Source: Pseudoalteromonas shioyasakiensis
GTDB lineage: Bacteria > Pseudomonadota > Gammaproteobacteria > Enterobacterales > Alteromonadaceae
DNA: 64,000 nt
Assembly: GCF_001550135.1 (NCBI RefSeq)
Contig: NZ_LRUE01000013.1
Location: forward strand, 142,009-206,008
Direction of reading: 5' to 3'
How positions within the stretch are numbered: the stretch's first letter is position 1; the number at the start of each line of letters is the position of its first letter. The notes beneath the pieces are model-generated. The model was not told the origin of the DNA. It worked only from the letters and a program-made list of their open reading frames with translations, and searched no databases. Below are positions 26,718 to 36,813 of this stretch, piece by piece. The translations under genes and the position numbers were made by a program.

Positions 26718-27167
26718 ATGAAAAAGGTTTTGATTGTTTGCTTAGGCAATATTTGTCGTTCACCTACTGCTGAAGCGGTACTTCGTAGTCGTGCAAAGGC
26801 GTTGGGTGTCAATGTCAAAGTTGATTCTGCTGGCACCATTGGTTACCACCAAGGTAATCCACCAGATTCACGTTCAAAAGCAGCAGCCGAAAAGCGCGGT
26901 TATAGTTTTAAAGGCATCTATTCGCGACCAGTGACTCAAGCTGATTTTCATGAGTTTGACTTAATTCTCGCAGCCGACAAGCAAAATCTTGCTGATTTAC
27001 AAGCCCAGTGCCCAGAGCGCTTACAATATAAGTTGTCGCTATTTTTAAGCCATGGTGATGCAGGGGAGAGTGAGATCCCAGATCCCTATTATGGTGGCGA
27101 TCAAGGTTTCGAAAAGGTACTCGATTTAATTGAGGACGCAGCCGATAACTTGCTTAAAAAGTTATAA
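26718..27167 (+). CDS. Low-molecular-weight protein-tyrosine phosphatase
   Basis: The 149-aa cytoplasmic enzyme removes phosphate from tyrosine. The P-loop C8-LGNIC-R14-S15 is complete and the general acid lies in IPDPYYGG near residue 115. Bacterial relatives (Wzb, YwlE, arsenate-reductase-like forms) regulate capsule kinases or arginine phosphorylation, but no polysaccharide kinase is nearby. GGACG precedes the ATG. Confidence 0.92.
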   Translation: MKKVLIVCLGNICRSPTAEAVLRSRAKALGVNVKVDSAGTIGYHQGNPPDSRSKAAAEKRGYSFKGIYSRPVTQADFHEFDLILAADKQNLADLQAQCPERLQYKLSLFLSHGDAGESEIPDPYYGGDQGFEKVLDLIEDAADNLLKKL

Positions 27168-27177
27168 AAAGCTATGA

Positions 27178-27197
27178 AAAGGGTCGCATTGCGACCC
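27178..27197. terminator. Hairpin between convergent phosphatase and TonB-like genes
   Basis: The stem AGGGTCGCA/TGCGACCCT lies between two convergent stop codons and is followed on the plus side by a T-rich stretch. It may serve both genes. Confidence 0.65.
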
Positions 27198-27203
27198 TGT
27201 TAT

Positions 27204-28277
27204 TTATCTTTTTATTTTAAAGTCTAATTGCACCCGAGAAGTTGCAGCAATGGCTTGACCATTTTCAAACTTAGGCGCATAACGCCATTTTTTCATTGCT
27301 TTTACTGCTTCTCTTTCAAATGCAGTACCACCTTCAGAGTCAACCACAGTTATGTTGTCTACAAAGCCTGACGGGGTTACTTCAAATTCCATCACGACAA
27401 TGCCGTCTTCCATACGTTGTGCTTTTGACATTGGATATTTCGGCGGCACACGGTACAACGGCTCTTGTTCTTGGCTTTCTTTCCAAGGCACCATTTTCGC
27501 AATCGCTAAGCAATGTTTGGTTGCTTCGTCGCTTTTACCTGTTTTTTCGTATAAGTGAACTAGCTTTGAATGGGCGTTTAATTCGGTTTGATGATCAAAG
27601 TCTAGCTCTTGATCAAATACGCTAACTACGTGATTTAATCGCTCAATGGCGGTGCTGTATTTACGTTGGTTTTCTGCAAATGCGGCAACTAAAAAGTCTG
27701 CGCTAATACGATCGACAGCGTTATTTGGTAAGTTTTCTTGGTAGTACTTATCAGCTTCTTCAAGATATTCCTTTGCTGTGTAATAGCGCTCGCCACTGCC
27801 TTTATAAGCAAGGATACGAGCAGCGGTCATTTTTGCATCAGCAACAAGCTTGTCTGAGTTTTGTTTTTCAGCAATAGCAATGACATCATCAAGATACGTA
27901 TCGGCGCGCTTAGCTGAGGAAGTTGATTCTGCCATGCCGATTAATGAATCATATACTTGTACACTTAGCTTGCCGTGGTTTTTTTCGAGTATTTCGTAGG
28001 CTGTGCGATATAACTCAAAGCGTCGCTCTTGTTCGCTTTTATCTAGGCTGTTTGCATAGTTAATAGCAAGATTGGCGGTGTTGTCGGCGCTTTCACCATA
28101 AATTTCTTTGCCAAGCTCAAACGCTTTTTTGGCAAGCTCGCTACTGTCTTGCTTATTTTCTACAGCAGCGACATAAGCGCGGTAGGTGTCGTTAAATTCT
28201 TGGGTGGTCGTTTCATTGGCAATGCCTTGCTGACTAAATAGTAATGCAACACATAAGGCAAGTGAGCTCTTTTTCAT
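27204..28277 (-). CDS. Exported protein with helical repeats and a TonB C-terminal domain
   Basis: The 357-aa protein has a signal peptide (1-20, GIANE), a long alpha-helical, TPR-like region (about 25-265) and a C-terminal TonB-type domain (about 275-357, YPMSKAQRMEDGIVVMEFEV...WRYAPKF). Unlike TonB it has no obvious membrane anchor after signal cleavage, so it may be a periplasmic partner of receptors. A Fur-box palindrome 48-66 bases before the start implies expression under iron limitation. Confidence 0.8.
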   Translation of the reverse strand: MKKSSLALCVALLFSQQGIANETTTQEFNDTYRAYVAAVENKQDSSELAKKAFELGKEIYGESADNTANLAINYANSLDKSEQERRFELYRTAYEILEKNHGKLSVQVYDSLIGMAESTSSAKRADTYLDDVIAIAEKQNSDKLVADAKMTAARILAYKGSGERYYTAKEYLEEADKYYQENLPNNAVDRISADFLVAAFAENQRKYSTAIERLNHVVSVFDQELDFDHQTELNAHSKLVHLYEKTGKSDEATKHCLAIAKMVPWKESQEQEPLYRVPPKYPMSKAQRMEDGIVVMEFEVTPSGFVDNITVVDSEGGTAFEREAVKAMKKWRYAPKFENGQAIAATSRVQLDFKIKR

Positions 28278-28324
28278 AATATTCCTTATTATTTTGCCCA
28301 GATAAGAGGGGATTAATACTTGTT

Positions 28325-28343
28325 GATGATAATCATTATCATC
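28325..28343. promoter_or_regulatory. Fur box before the TonB-like gene
   Basis: GATGATAATCATTATCATC is a perfect 19-bp palindrome differing from the classic Fur consensus at only a few positions. It sits where the minus-strand promoter should be. The bound repressor Fur would block transcription when iron is sufficient. Confidence 0.8.
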
Positions 28344-28437
28344 ATGAGGTACAAGGTATCTAGTAATTTTTAATGTATCATTGTTTTTAATTTAAGCAAA
28401 AACAGTGATTAAGCTTAACCGGTCGCAGGTATTTATG

Positions 28438-28463
28438 AAAAAGCGCTCACATTGAGCGCTTTA
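28438..28463 (-). terminator. Terminator of the oxidoreductase operon
   Basis: A ten-base stem AAAGCGCTCA/TGAGCGCTTT with a three-base loop and a T run on the minus strand lies directly beyond the stop at 28467. Confidence 0.8.
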
Positions 28464-28466
28464 TTG

Positions 28467-29399
28467 TTAGATTATAAACTCGGGCAAATTCTGTTCATCA
28501 AACCAACCCGATATGTAATGCGACTCGTAAAGTCGCCAACAGTTATCTGACTCTAATCTTGCTGCTAACTGATAGTGAGCTGCATAAATTTTTTGATTGT
28601 TATCATTCACGGGTTTTTCGGGAATGATGCGGGCAATGATAAATCGAGCTGCTTTTTTATCTTGGCTAATCTCCATTTTGACCAACTCTGCAAAGTGCTG
28701 CCAAAATGGCGCAAGCAGTCTAAAGTTTTTTAAACTCCCTATAACACTTTCTCTACCAGATAAATCACCTAAAGGAGGAAAGCTTCCATGTATATCTTGG
28801 CTGTAGCAATCAATAAGTAAATTAATATCACAATTATCAACAGCAAATGCATACTTGTTATAGAGATCAATGAGAGCTTGCTTTGGCTCAGAGGCTTTAA
28901 ACTTACGAATTAATGCCCATGGAGAGTGTAATTCACTCACAATTGTTGGTTCGCCATCAACTAGCTGCCAGCCCTGAACTCCAGGAAGCATGTTCCAGTT
29001 AGGAAGCAAGGATTGTTGTCCTTTATTCCAGTTAACCTGAAATTTAATGTGGTTAATAAGCCATTGCAGGTTTTCATGAACGAAATGAAAAATAAACGTA
29101 CAACCACATAAAAAGCGTTTTTGCCCATGACTTACATCTACATAAGCGTAGCTGCTTGCTGCGGCAAAATCCTTTTTGTGTGCAGTAAACGTATTTGTAA
29201 ATTCAGCACTCGTTGCATAGTTTTTGAAATCTTCACTTAAGGTTGTTGATACATGCTTTTGCCTATTTACAGAACCATGATGCTGGCTTTTGAAAATAAT
29301 ATCAGAGCTAAACAGCTTTGCTAACGAGTGCTTATCCGAGCGTAACCAGCTATCTTTAAACTGAGTTATTAAGTTTTCGAGCTGTTCTTGAGTACTCAT
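28467..29399 (-). CDS. Tandem NTF2/SnoaL-like domain protein
   Basis: The 310-aa protein contains two NTF2-like halves (about 1-140 and 172-305). Each starts with a helix like LENLITQFKDSWLRSD or LIDLYNKYAFAVDNCD, followed by DLLIDCYS-type and beta-sheet segments. The family forms cone-shaped pockets in isomerases, cyclases and dehydratases. Start and stop overlap the oxidoreductase gene (ATGA), so it is the last gene of a three-gene operon. Substrate is unknown. Confidence 0.75.
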   Translation of the reverse strand: MSTQEQLENLITQFKDSWLRSDKHSLAKLFSSDIIFKSQHHGSVNRQKHVSTTLSEDFKNYATSAEFTNTFTAHKKDFAAASSYAYVDVSHGQKRFLCGCTFIFHFVHENLQWLINHIKFQVNWNKGQQSLLPNWNMLPGVQGWQLVDGEPTIVSELHSPWALIRKFKASEPKQALIDLYNKYAFAVDNCDINLLIDCYSQDIHGSFPPLGDLSGRESVIGSLKNFRLLAPFWQHFAELVKMEISQDKKAARFIIARIIPEKPVNDNNQKIYAAHYQLAARLESDNCWRLYESHYISGWFDEQNLPEFII

Positions 29400-30358
29400 A
29401 CAGCAGGCTCTCTTTGCTCTTTTTCAAGAGCAGGAATAACAAAGTTACCCAATTCATCAATTACATCTTGGGCAGCCCTTCGAGAAGGTTTTAAGTTTAG
29501 CGCAATGTGTTTTACGCCAAGCTCTCTGTGTTTTAACAGTCGCTCAATAAGGGCATTTCGACCAATTCGTACAACGTTATAAAAACGCTGGTACGGGGCG
29601 TCTGGGTTTTTATCTAAATCAAAAAATGTCGCATAGCCGTAATGTGGGCTTGTGTTGCTATTGCTTGCAATTGATAGGTTGTTAATGATTTCACTGATGG
29701 CTTGTTCATTATCAACAGCCCAAATCCAAGCATTAACATTATTAGCCAACCACTCAAATGATTGCCTAGAACGACCAACGGCCATAACGGGTATTTGCTG
29801 GTTTACTGGTTTTGGATAAAGGTCAAGTGAACCATCAAGCTCGCCGTAATGTTGGCTAAGGTGTTTAGGAAAACTTTGTTGGTGTAATGTTTTGATAATT
29901 TCAACTGACTCTCTGTAGCGCTCAGCACGCGCGTTAAAATCGACACCAAAAGCCGGGTATTCAACTGGCCTATCTCCGGTTGAAACTCCTAACACAAAAC
30001 GACCATTACTTAGATGATCAACTGAGGCTGCTTGTTTGGCAACCATGATAGGATCGCGTAATGGTAAAACTGCCCCTGCGGTGCCTAAAGTAATTGTATT
30101 TGTATGTGCAGCAATGAAACCTGCGTAAGTGAATGGATCAAGCATCTGCGCAGCATCACCAAAATTAGGATCATAAAAAGGCACATCCCTAAACCAAATA
30201 CTGGCAATACCTGCTTGTTCAGCCTGCTTAGCCGTTGCTATATCAGCATTAAGGGTAGGGAAAGGGCTGCTAGGGTAAGCTTCAAGGGGAGTGAGCAACC
30301 CCAGCGTTAATTTGTTGTCGGCAAATACATTTGTAAAGCTAGTTGGTAGATTATTCAT
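29396..30358 (-). CDS. LLM-class (luciferase-like) flavin oxidoreductase
   Basis: The 320-aa protein is a TIM-barrel monooxygenase of the bacterial luciferase superfamily: GIASIWFRDVPFYDP near the N-terminus, TNTITLGTAGAVLPLRDP and VDHLSNGRFVLGVSTGDRPVEY. Members oxidise small organic molecules with reduced flavin. GGGAGAG at proper spacing decides the ATG at 30358, one base beyond the preceding gene's stop. With NTF2-like proteins on both sides, the operon probably handles one hydrophobic or aromatic compound. Confidence 0.88.
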   Translation of the reverse strand: MNNLPTSFTNVFADNKLTLGLLTPLEAYPSSPFPTLNADIATAKQAEQAGIASIWFRDVPFYDPNFGDAAQMLDPFTYAGFIAAHTNTITLGTAGAVLPLRDPIMVAKQAASVDHLSNGRFVLGVSTGDRPVEYPAFGVDFNARAERYRESVEIIKTLHQQSFPKHLSQHYGELDGSLDLYPKPVNQQIPVMAVGRSRQSFEWLANNVNAWIWAVDNEQAISEIINNLSIASNSNTSPHYGYATFFDLDKNPDAPYQRFYNVVRIGRNALIERLLKHRELGVKHIALNLKPSRRAAQDVIDELGNFVIPALEKEQREPAV

Positions 30359-30359
30359 G

Positions 30360-30815
30360 TTACTGCTCTCCCGAATTCGCCGGCCAGACAACATCAAGTT
30401 TAGAGTGGCTAATGCGCCATTGACCGTCGATTTTTTCATAGCGATCTAAGTATCGGCCCACTAATAAAAGCGGAGATTCGCTTTGCTCCCTACTTGTAAC
30501 AAAGTCAATTAGGTAGCACTCACCCTGTGCTGTCGTTTTATCTGTTAGCACTATTTGATGGTTCATCACTGCATGAACAAAAGGGAAGTGCTTTCTATTG
30601 TGGGTATCGAATTCATCATAAGCATTTTTTAATCCTTGCTTTATCTGTTCAATTCCATTCATTTCTCCCACTGTTACTTCGACTCGTGCGTCGCTAGTAA
30701 ATACTTCTTCCATTTTATGAATTTGACCAGAGTCTAAAAGCTGACTGTAGTTTAAGCGAAGAGTTCGGATCTCTTCTTTTTCGAGTAAATCGAGAAGTTT
30801 GCGTTCGCTCATCAT
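30360..30815 (-). CDS. SnoaL/NTF2-like small protein
   Basis: The 151-aa protein has an NTF2-like fold: a helix LLDLLEKEEIRTLRLNYSQLLDSG, FTSDARVEVTVGEMNG, and later strands with VGRYLDRYEKIDGQWRISHSKLDVVW. Relatives of this size act on polyketide, steroid or aromatic ring substrates. It begins the operon and faces the divergent LysR gene. Two ATGs lie side by side at 30815 and 30812; spacing to AGAGA slightly favours the second. Confidence 0.78.
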   Translation of the reverse strand: MMSERKLLDLLEKEEIRTLRLNYSQLLDSGQIHKMEEVFTSDARVEVTVGEMNGIEQIKQGLKNAYDEFDTHNRKHFPFVHAVMNHQIVLTDKTTAQGECYLIDFVTSREQSESPLLLVGRYLDRYEKIDGQWRISHSKLDVVWPANSGEQ

Positions 30816-30912
30816 GTTTCTCTATTGCTGAATAAGTGAACACTATTTTATTGTCTTCTTTTTAAATGATAACCTAGCTAATATTCCATTTATTCTGTCC
30901 TGAGATTCCATA

Positions 30913-31842
30913 ATGAAACCAGAAGATAGCCCTTTCTTTGGTATTCGAGAGTTTGTTGAAACACTACGCATGGGTACATTCACAGCAGCTGGTAATCGGT
31001 TAGGTTTAACAGGCTCCGCTGTTGGTAAAACTGTTACTAGGCTTGAAAGTAAGTTAGGTACAAAGCTACTGCATCGAACAACGCGTAAAATTATGGCAAC
31101 CCCAGAAGGGCAGCATTATTTTGAAGGCTGGGTAAAAATACTGGTTGAAATAGATAGCCTAGAGCAAGCGGTCACTGCCGGTAGCCATAATGTTTCAGGG
31201 CAAGTAAAGCTTCACTTACCTGCGGCATTCGGCCGTAAGTATGTAATGCCAATACTATCTAAATTAGCAAACAAGTATCCTAAACTAGAGCTTGCGGTTC
31301 ACTTTAGTGAAAGTCGTATCAATTTAATAAATGAAAATGTTGATTTGGTGGTACGTATCGGCACATTAGAAGATGATGCTGATCTGGTAGCAAAATTGTT
31401 GGGTTATCAAAAATTAACAGTGTGTGGTAGTCAAGATTATTTTGACCAACATGGTGTGCCAGACACTCCTGCGGATTTGCTCACTCATGATTGTATTATT
31501 GGCAGTAAGCGCTCTTCGCAGCCAACATGGTTGTTCAAAGATAGTAAAAAGCAGTCATTTAACCAGCTAATCAATGCCAGATATATGCTCAGTGATGGAG
31601 ATGCAATGCTAGATGCCGCACTTAATGGTTTAGGTGTTGCACAATTACCTACTTGGCTTATTCAAGAGCAGCTAGATAGTAATAGACTAACTAGTGTTTT
31701 AGATACCTTTTCAGGTGCGGTTATGCCAATCAATGTTGTTTGGCCACGCTCAAGATATTTAAAGCTTAGTCAAAGGGTTATAATTGATGAATTAGCAGAG
31801 CAGTTTAAGCTTCAAGCATCACTATTTGGTTATTCTTCATAA
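30913..31842 (+). CDS. LysR-family transcriptional regulator
   Basis: The 309-aa protein has an N-terminal winged helix-turn-helix (about 8-70, FTAAGNRLGLTGSAVGKTVTRLESKLGTKLLHRTTR) and a periplasmic-binding-like effector domain (about 95-300). It is divergent from the oxidoreductase operon with 97 bp between starts, the classic arrangement for LysR control of the neighbour. The effector is unknown. Confidence 0.92.
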   Translation: MKPEDSPFFGIREFVETLRMGTFTAAGNRLGLTGSAVGKTVTRLESKLGTKLLHRTTRKIMATPEGQHYFEGWVKILVEIDSLEQAVTAGSHNVSGQVKLHLPAAFGRKYVMPILSKLANKYPKLELAVHFSESRINLINENVDLVVRIGTLEDDADLVAKLLGYQKLTVCGSQDYFDQHGVPDTPADLLTHDCIIGSKRSSQPTWLFKDSKKQSFNQLINARYMLSDGDAMLDAALNGLGVAQLPTWLIQEQLDSNRLTSVLDTFSGAVMPINVVWPRSRYLKLSQRVIIDELAEQFKLQASLFGYSS

Positions 31843-32237
31843 TTGTTTTATCTAGCCCTTTTAGTACGTTATTAATCAGCGCTGAGACACATCATAACAC
31901 TGTTATTTTTATTATTTTGATAGGTGGTTGATAAAGGCTTAGCGGTTTATTGAGATTAAACTAATCTATTTTTTCGAATATCTGCAAAGGTTTATTTATT
32001 AATTTATTTTATTTCAAAGGCCTAACTCTAAAAAGTAGAGCTTTTAAGGTGTTTTTTTAGCGCCACTAAAGCGAGGCGCAAAGCTCGTATCTTGGGGTGG
32101 TTTGAGTGTATAATACTTGAATTGCTGGTAACTGCCTCAATATTAGTTATCACTCGTCGTATGTTGCATCCTTACAACCTTCAAGCTGTTGTAATCACAT
32201 TTGCAGTATCGCATTTATTTTTTAATTTGGATTTGTC
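31843..32237. other. AT-rich region before ribA
   Basis: No gene is visible in these 395 bases. A small hairpin (CTCTA/TAGAG near 32026-32040) followed by T-rich DNA may end transcription of the LysR gene. I looked for an FMN riboswitch because ribA follows, but the conserved RFN element segments are not present. Confidence 0.5.
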
Positions 32238-32864
32238 GTGGCGCAAGTAAGAGCAAGAGTCCAGCTGAATGTTGGCAAAAACAGTGATATCCCTGCAGAA
32301 ATCGTATCTTTCAGTGGCTTAAATGATGGCCAAGAACATGTTGCTTTAGTGTTTAATCAAGCTGACACAGAGCAAGATGTCCCTTTAATTCGTATGCATT
32401 CAGAGTGTTTAACGGGCGATGTATTCCATTCATCACGTTGTGATTGTGGTGAGCAATTAAATGAGTGTATCGAGATGATGCACCAACAAGGCGGTATTTT
32501 ACTGTATTTACGCCAAGAGGGGCGTGGCATTGGTTTATACAATAAAATTGATGCTTACGTACTACAGTCGCAAGGTATGAATACGTACGAAGCGAATAAC
32601 CACTTGGGTTTTGCTGATGATTTACGTGATTTTTCAGACGCGGTATTAATGCTTGAAGCACTCAATCAAAAGCACGTTAAGTTAATGACTAACAACCCAA
32701 ATAAGCTTAAAGCACTGCGTGATGCAGGTATTGAAGTTGATTCAGTGGTTGGCACTCATGCGCACATTAAAGCGGGTGTGGTAGGTAACCAAGCTTACCT
32801 CGAAACGAAAATCAAACATGGCTCGCACATGCTTGATATTAAAAAAATTAAAAAGCCTGAGTAA
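32238..32864 (+). CDS. ribA: GTP cyclohydrolase II
   Basis: The 208-aa enzyme opens GTP to the first riboflavin intermediate. It shows the zinc cysteines Cys57, Cys68 and Cys70 ([17 protein letters not shown]), the RQEGRGIGL loop, and a C-terminal region with [12 protein letters not shown]. The start is GTG with a weak GGA eight bases upstream; no other start is near. It is a stand-alone RibA, not fused to RibB. Confidence 0.95.
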   Translation: MAQVRARVQLNVGKNSDIPAEIVSFSGLNDGQEHVALVFNQADTEQDVPLIRMHSECLTGDVFHSSRCDCGEQLNECIEMMHQQGGILLYLRQEGRGIGLYNKIDAYVLQSQGMNTYEANNHLGFADDLRDFSDAVLMLEALNQKHVKLMTNNPNKLKALRDAGIEVDSVVGTHAHIKAGVVGNQAYLETKIKHGSHMLDIKKIKKPE

Positions 32865-32893
32865 ATTTCACTACAGGTGACTATAAACAAGTA

Positions 32894-32921
32894 GCGCACC
32901 CAGTTATACTCGGTGCGTTTT
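32894..32921 (+). terminator. Possible ribA terminator
   Basis: A six-base stem CGCACC/GGTGCG with a long loop and TTTTG follows the ribA stop. The weak T run makes it a moderate candidate. Confidence 0.45.
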
Positions 32922-32942
32922 GTCGTTATTGAATGAGAAACT

Positions 32943-33737
32943 ATGTCGATCGAAGTACGTATTTTTAAAGCTGATGCAGGCGTTAAATGGTTTAAAGCTG
33001 GATGGGAAATCTTTAAGCTGCAACCTTTGACTTTTATTTTAATGCATCTGCTAATCGTGATAATTAGCTTTTTGGCATTGCTGCTACCTTTACTGCAAGT
33101 TGTTGGTGCATTTGTAACCCCGTTTTTGATGGCAGGTTTTTATCAAGCTGTGTTAACTAAGCAGCAAGGCGGGACTATCAGCCAAGCTGATATTTTTAAG
33201 CCATTTAGTAATAAAGGAAACCGTATAGGTTTAGTGCGCGTCGCCGTGTATCAGATGGCGGCAGGTATTTTATTAGCCTTACTGTCTAATTTCATTTTTG
33301 CAGATGCCTACGCAGTTATTTCGAGTCAGACTTTCGATCCACAAAACCAATCACATATTGCAGATTTATTGGCAACCATTTCAATGGGGCAAGTTGCGGT
33401 ATTCTTAGTGGCGATCTGTGTGTATTTAACCGCTTTTGCCTATGCAGTGCCTTTGGTTTATTTTCAAAAGCAAAGCAATATGTTTCAGGTTTTAAAAACC
33501 TCATTCATGGTGTTTTACCATAATATGGCGCCATTGAGTGTTTATGGCCTAATTTGCGCTGTTTTAATGGTGATCTGTATTCCTTTATCGTTTATTCCTC
33601 TATTGGTTTTAATGCCAATTTGTTACATTAGCTTCTTCGTGTCTTTTCAGGCTATTTTTATGCCGGTTGTGCCAAAAGGTGATGGCCAAACAAAAGCACC
33701 TGAAGCGCCGTCACAATCAGGACGCTTTGACGCGTAA
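32943..33737 (+). CDS. BPSS1780-family integral membrane protein
   Basis: The 264-aa protein has about five to six hydrophobic segments with KADAGVKWFKAGWEIF at its N-terminus and a charged C-terminal tail. It fits the BPSS1780 family of unknown function. It ends as TAATG shared with recX, so the two are translationally coupled. Confidence 0.75.
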   Translation: MSIEVRIFKADAGVKWFKAGWEIFKLQPLTFILMHLLIVIISFLALLLPLLQVVGAFVTPFLMAGFYQAVLTKQQGGTISQADIFKPFSNKGNRIGLVRVAVYQMAAGILLALLSNFIFADAYAVISSQTFDPQNQSHIADLLATISMGQVAVFLVAICVYLTAFAYAVPLVYFQKQSNMFQVLKTSFMVFYHNMAPLSVYGLICAVLMVICIPLSFIPLLVLMPICYISFFVSFQAIFMPVVPKGDGQTKAPEAPSQSGRFDA

Positions 33738-34189
33738 TGGATGATAAAGAACAAAAGTTAAAAAATTACGTACTTTGGTTATTGTCTCGACAAGATTATT
33801 CGCGTCGGGATTTAACGCGAAAGTTACAGCAAAAAGAGGCGACGCCCGAGTTCACAGAGCGCTTGTTAGATTGGTGTGAATCACACAATTTTATTAACGA
33901 ACAGCGCTATTGCGAAGGGTTTGTACGCCGCCATTTAGCTAAGTATCATGGTGTAAAACGCATTCAGAGCGAAGCAATGGCAAAAGGGATAGACCGAGCA
34001 CTATTAGATAAAACGCTCGAGGAGTTTGAAGTCGATTGGTTCGAACTCGCAAAGGACGCATATTTAAAGAAGTTTTCAAATTCAGGTAAAGAACTCGACC
34101 AGAAAGAAAGAGCGAAACGTGTACGCTACTTGATGTATCGAGGCTTTAATTACGAACAAATTGATTTTGCAATGCAAGCACAGCAATAA
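33737..34189 (+). CDS. recX: Regulatory protein RecX
   Basis: The 150-aa helical protein limits RecA filament growth. The pattern YVLWLLSRQDYSRRDLTRKL followed by three-helix repeats ending in YLMYRGFNYEQIDFAM is typical. It lies before alaS as in E. coli, but recA, usually upstream, is not adjacent; a membrane protein gene takes its place. Confidence 0.9.
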   Translation: MDDKEQKLKNYVLWLLSRQDYSRRDLTRKLQQKEATPEFTERLLDWCESHNFINEQRYCEGFVRRHLAKYHGVKRIQSEAMAKGIDRALLDKTLEEFEVDWFELAKDAYLKKFSNSGKELDQKERAKRVRYLMYRGFNYEQIDFAMQAQQ

Positions 34190-34206
34190 ACGGGTGAGAT
34201 TTTCAC

Positions 34207-36807
34207 ATGCAGCATATGACTACCGCACAGATCAGGCAACAGTTCTTAGACTTTTTTGCCTCTAAACAACACCAAATTGTTCCTTCAAGCTCGCTGATCC
34301 CGGGTAACGATGCCACGTTATTATTCAATAACGCTGGTATGGTGCAATTTAAAGATGTATTTTTAGGTGCGGAAAGCCGCCCTTATTCACGTGCAACCAG
34401 CTCACAACGTTGTGTACGCGCCGGTGGTAAACATAACGACCTTGAAAACGTAGGTTACACTGCACGTCACCATACATTCTTCGAAATGTTAGGTAACTTC
34501 AGCTTTGGTGATTACTTCAAGCAAGACGCAATCAAGTTTGCTTGGGAGTTTTTAACTGATGTTGTAAAACTACCTCAAGAAAAGCTACTTGTTACCATTT
34601 ATCACGATGATGAAGAAGCCTTCAACATTTGGCACAAAGAAGTGGGTCTAAGTGAAGACCGTATTATTCGCATTGCAACCAGCGATAACTTCTGGTCAAT
34701 GGGTGATACAGGTCCTTGTGGTCCATGTTCTGAAATCTTTTACGATCACGGTGAAGAAATTTGGGGTGGTCCTCCAGGTTCTCCTGAAGAAGACGGTGAC
34801 CGTTTCATCGAGATCTGGAACCTAGTATTTATGCAGTATAACCGCCATGCCGACGGTACAATGGAGCCGCTTCCTAAGCAGTCTGTTGATACAGGTATGG
34901 GTCTTGAGCGTATCTCTGCAATTTTACAAGGCGTGCACTCAAACTACGAAATCGATTTATTCCAAGCTCTAATTGCAGCAGCGGCTAAAGTAACAAACGC
35001 ACAAGATTTAGACGATAAATCGTTACGCGTTGTGGCTGACCACATTCGTTCGTGTGCGTTCTTAGTATCTGACGGCGTTATGCCATCAAACGAAGGCCGT
35101 GGTTATGTACTACGTCGTATTATTCGTCGTGCCGTTCGTCATGGTAATAAGCTAGGCGCGAAAGGTGCATTCTTCTACAAGCTAGTTGCTGCACTAATTG
35201 AGCAAATGGGTCAAGCGTACCCAGAGCTTGCTAAACAACAAGAAATTATCGAAAAAGTACTGCGTATCGAAGAAGAGCAGTTTGGTAAAACACTTGAGCG
35301 TGGTCTGGCTATTTTAGAAGAAAGCCTAACTGACATCGAAGGTGATGTGATCCCAGGTGACTTAGTATTCAAACTTTACGACACTTACGGTTTCCCAGCT
35401 GATTTAACGGCTGACGTTGCGCGCGAGCGTTTCATGACGATTGATGAGCACGGCTTCCAAGAGTGTATGGCTGTTCAGCGTAAGCAAGCACAGCAAGCAG
35501 GTAAGTTTGGTGCTGATTACAACCAACAACTTAAGTCTGAAAAACACACAGACTTTAAAGGTTACGATGCAGAACATTACACAGGTACTGTGGTTGAACT
35601 TTTCTCTGAAGGTCAATCGGTTTCAGTACTTGAAGATGGTCAAGAAGGTATCGCAATCTTAGACCGCACACCGTTTTATGCTGAATCAGGTGGTCAGGTT
35701 GGTGACACAGGTGTGTTAAAAGTTGCTGGCGGTGAGTTTGTAGTGACTAACACCACGAAACTTGGTAATGCATTTGCACACCATGGTCGTGTACAAGGCC
35801 GTATTGGTACAAACGATAAAGCAGAGGCAACAATTGATGCAGCTCGTCGCGATAGCATCAAGAAAAACCACACTGCAACACACATTTTACATGAAACGTT
35901 ACGTCAAATTTTAGGTGAGCACGTAAATCAAAAAGGTTCACTTGTTGACCCTGAGCGTTTACGTTTTGACTTCTCTCACTTTGAAGCGGTAACAAAAGAC
36001 GAATTACGCCAAATCGAGCGCGCAGTAAACGATGAAATCCGTCGTAACTTTGCTCTTGAAACTGAGCTAATGGCTATCGAAGATGCTAAAGCAAAAGGTG
36101 CAATGGCATTATTCGGTGAAAAATACGACGACGAAGTTCGCGTAGTAACCATTGGTGACTACTCAATCGAGCTATGTGGTGGTACTCACGTTAAGCGTGC
36201 AGGTGATATCGGTTTATTTAAAATCGTATCAGAAAGCGGTATCGCAGCCGGTATCCGCCGTATTGAAGCGGTAACAGGTGCTGAAGCGGTTGCTTATGTA
36301 AGTGAGCAAGAGCAACAACTAAACGATGTTGCAGCACTAGTTAAAGGTGATAGCAGCACAGTACTTGAAAAAGTAACGGCGTTACTTGAGAAATCAAAAG
36401 GCCTTGAGAAGCAAATTGCACAGCTTAACGACAAGCTAGCAAGTGCGGCTGGTGCATCGTTACTTGACTCTGTTGTTGAAGTGAACGGTATTAAACTACT
36501 GGTTGCTGATGTTGCAGGTACTGAGTCTAAAGCACTACGTGGCATGGTTGATGACCTGAAAACGAAGATTGGCTCAGGTGTTATTGCCCTTGGCGTAGCT
36601 AATGGCGATAAAGTAAGCCTAATTGCAGGTGTAACTAAAGACCTAACAGGTAAAGTGAAAGCCGGTGAGCTTGTAAATCACATGGCTGCACAAGTAGGCG
36701 GTAAGGGCGGTGGTCGTCCTGATATGGCACAAGCTGGTGGTACTCAGCCAGAGAACCTAGCTGCAGCCTTAGAAAGTGTAACTGGTTGGTTATCTGAGCG
36801 TTCTTAA
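34207..36807 (+). CDS. alaS: Alanyl-tRNA synthetase
   Basis: The 866-aa enzyme charges tRNA-Ala. The catalytic core begins with [15 protein letters not shown]. The editing domain has zinc/catalytic residues H555-x3-H559 (HTATHIL) and C657-x3-H661 (CGGTH). A C-terminal DHHA1-type region ends with [15 protein letters not shown] at 34207 fits GGTGAG eight bases upstream; a second ATG lies three codons later. Confidence 0.98.
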   Translation: MQHMTTAQIRQQFLDFFASKQHQIVPSSSLIPGNDATLLFNNAGMVQFKDVFLGAESRPYSRATSSQRCVRAGGKHNDLENVGYTARHHTFFEMLGNFSFGDYFKQDAIKFAWEFLTDVVKLPQEKLLVTIYHDDEEAFNIWHKEVGLSEDRIIRIATSDNFWSMGDTGPCGPCSEIFYDHGEEIWGGPPGSPEEDGDRFIEIWNLVFMQYNRHADGTMEPLPKQSVDTGMGLERISAILQGVHSNYEIDLFQALIAAAAKVTNAQDLDDKSLRVVADHIRSCAFLVSDGVMPSNEGRGYVLRRIIRRAVRHGNKLGAKGAFFYKLVAALIEQMGQAYPELAKQQEIIEKVLRIEEEQFGKTLERGLAILEESLTDIEGDVIPGDLVFKLYDTYGFPADLTADVARERFMTIDEHGFQECMAVQRKQAQQAGKFGADYNQQLKSEKHTDFKGYDAEHYTGTVVELFSEGQSVSVLEDGQEGIAILDRTPFYAESGGQVGDTGVLKVAGGEFVVTNTTKLGNAFAHHGRVQGRIGTNDKAEATIDAARRDSIKKNHTATHILHETLRQILGEHVNQKGSLVDPERLRFDFSHFEAVTKDELRQIERAVNDEIRRNFALETELMAIEDAKAKGAMALFGEKYDDEVRVVTIGDYSIELCGGTHVKRAGDIGLFKIVSESGIAAGIRRIEAVTGAEAVAYVSEQEQQLNDVAALVKGDSSTVLEKVTALLEKSKGLEKQIAQLNDKLASAAGASLLDSVVEVNGIKLLVADVAGTESKALRGMVDDLKTKIGSGVIALGVANGDKVSLIAGVTKDLTGKVKAGELVNHMAAQVGGKGGGRPDMAQAGGTQPENLAAALESVTGWLSERS

Positions 36808-36813
36808 CTACTA

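Noticed and set aside
31843..32237. FMN riboswitch before ribA
   Set aside because: The conserved RFN segments are missing; the region is only AT-rich with one small hairpin.
35404..35885. Several open frames inside alaS on both strands
   Set aside because: They are out-of-frame shadows of a full-length alanyl-tRNA synthetase with all motifs intact.
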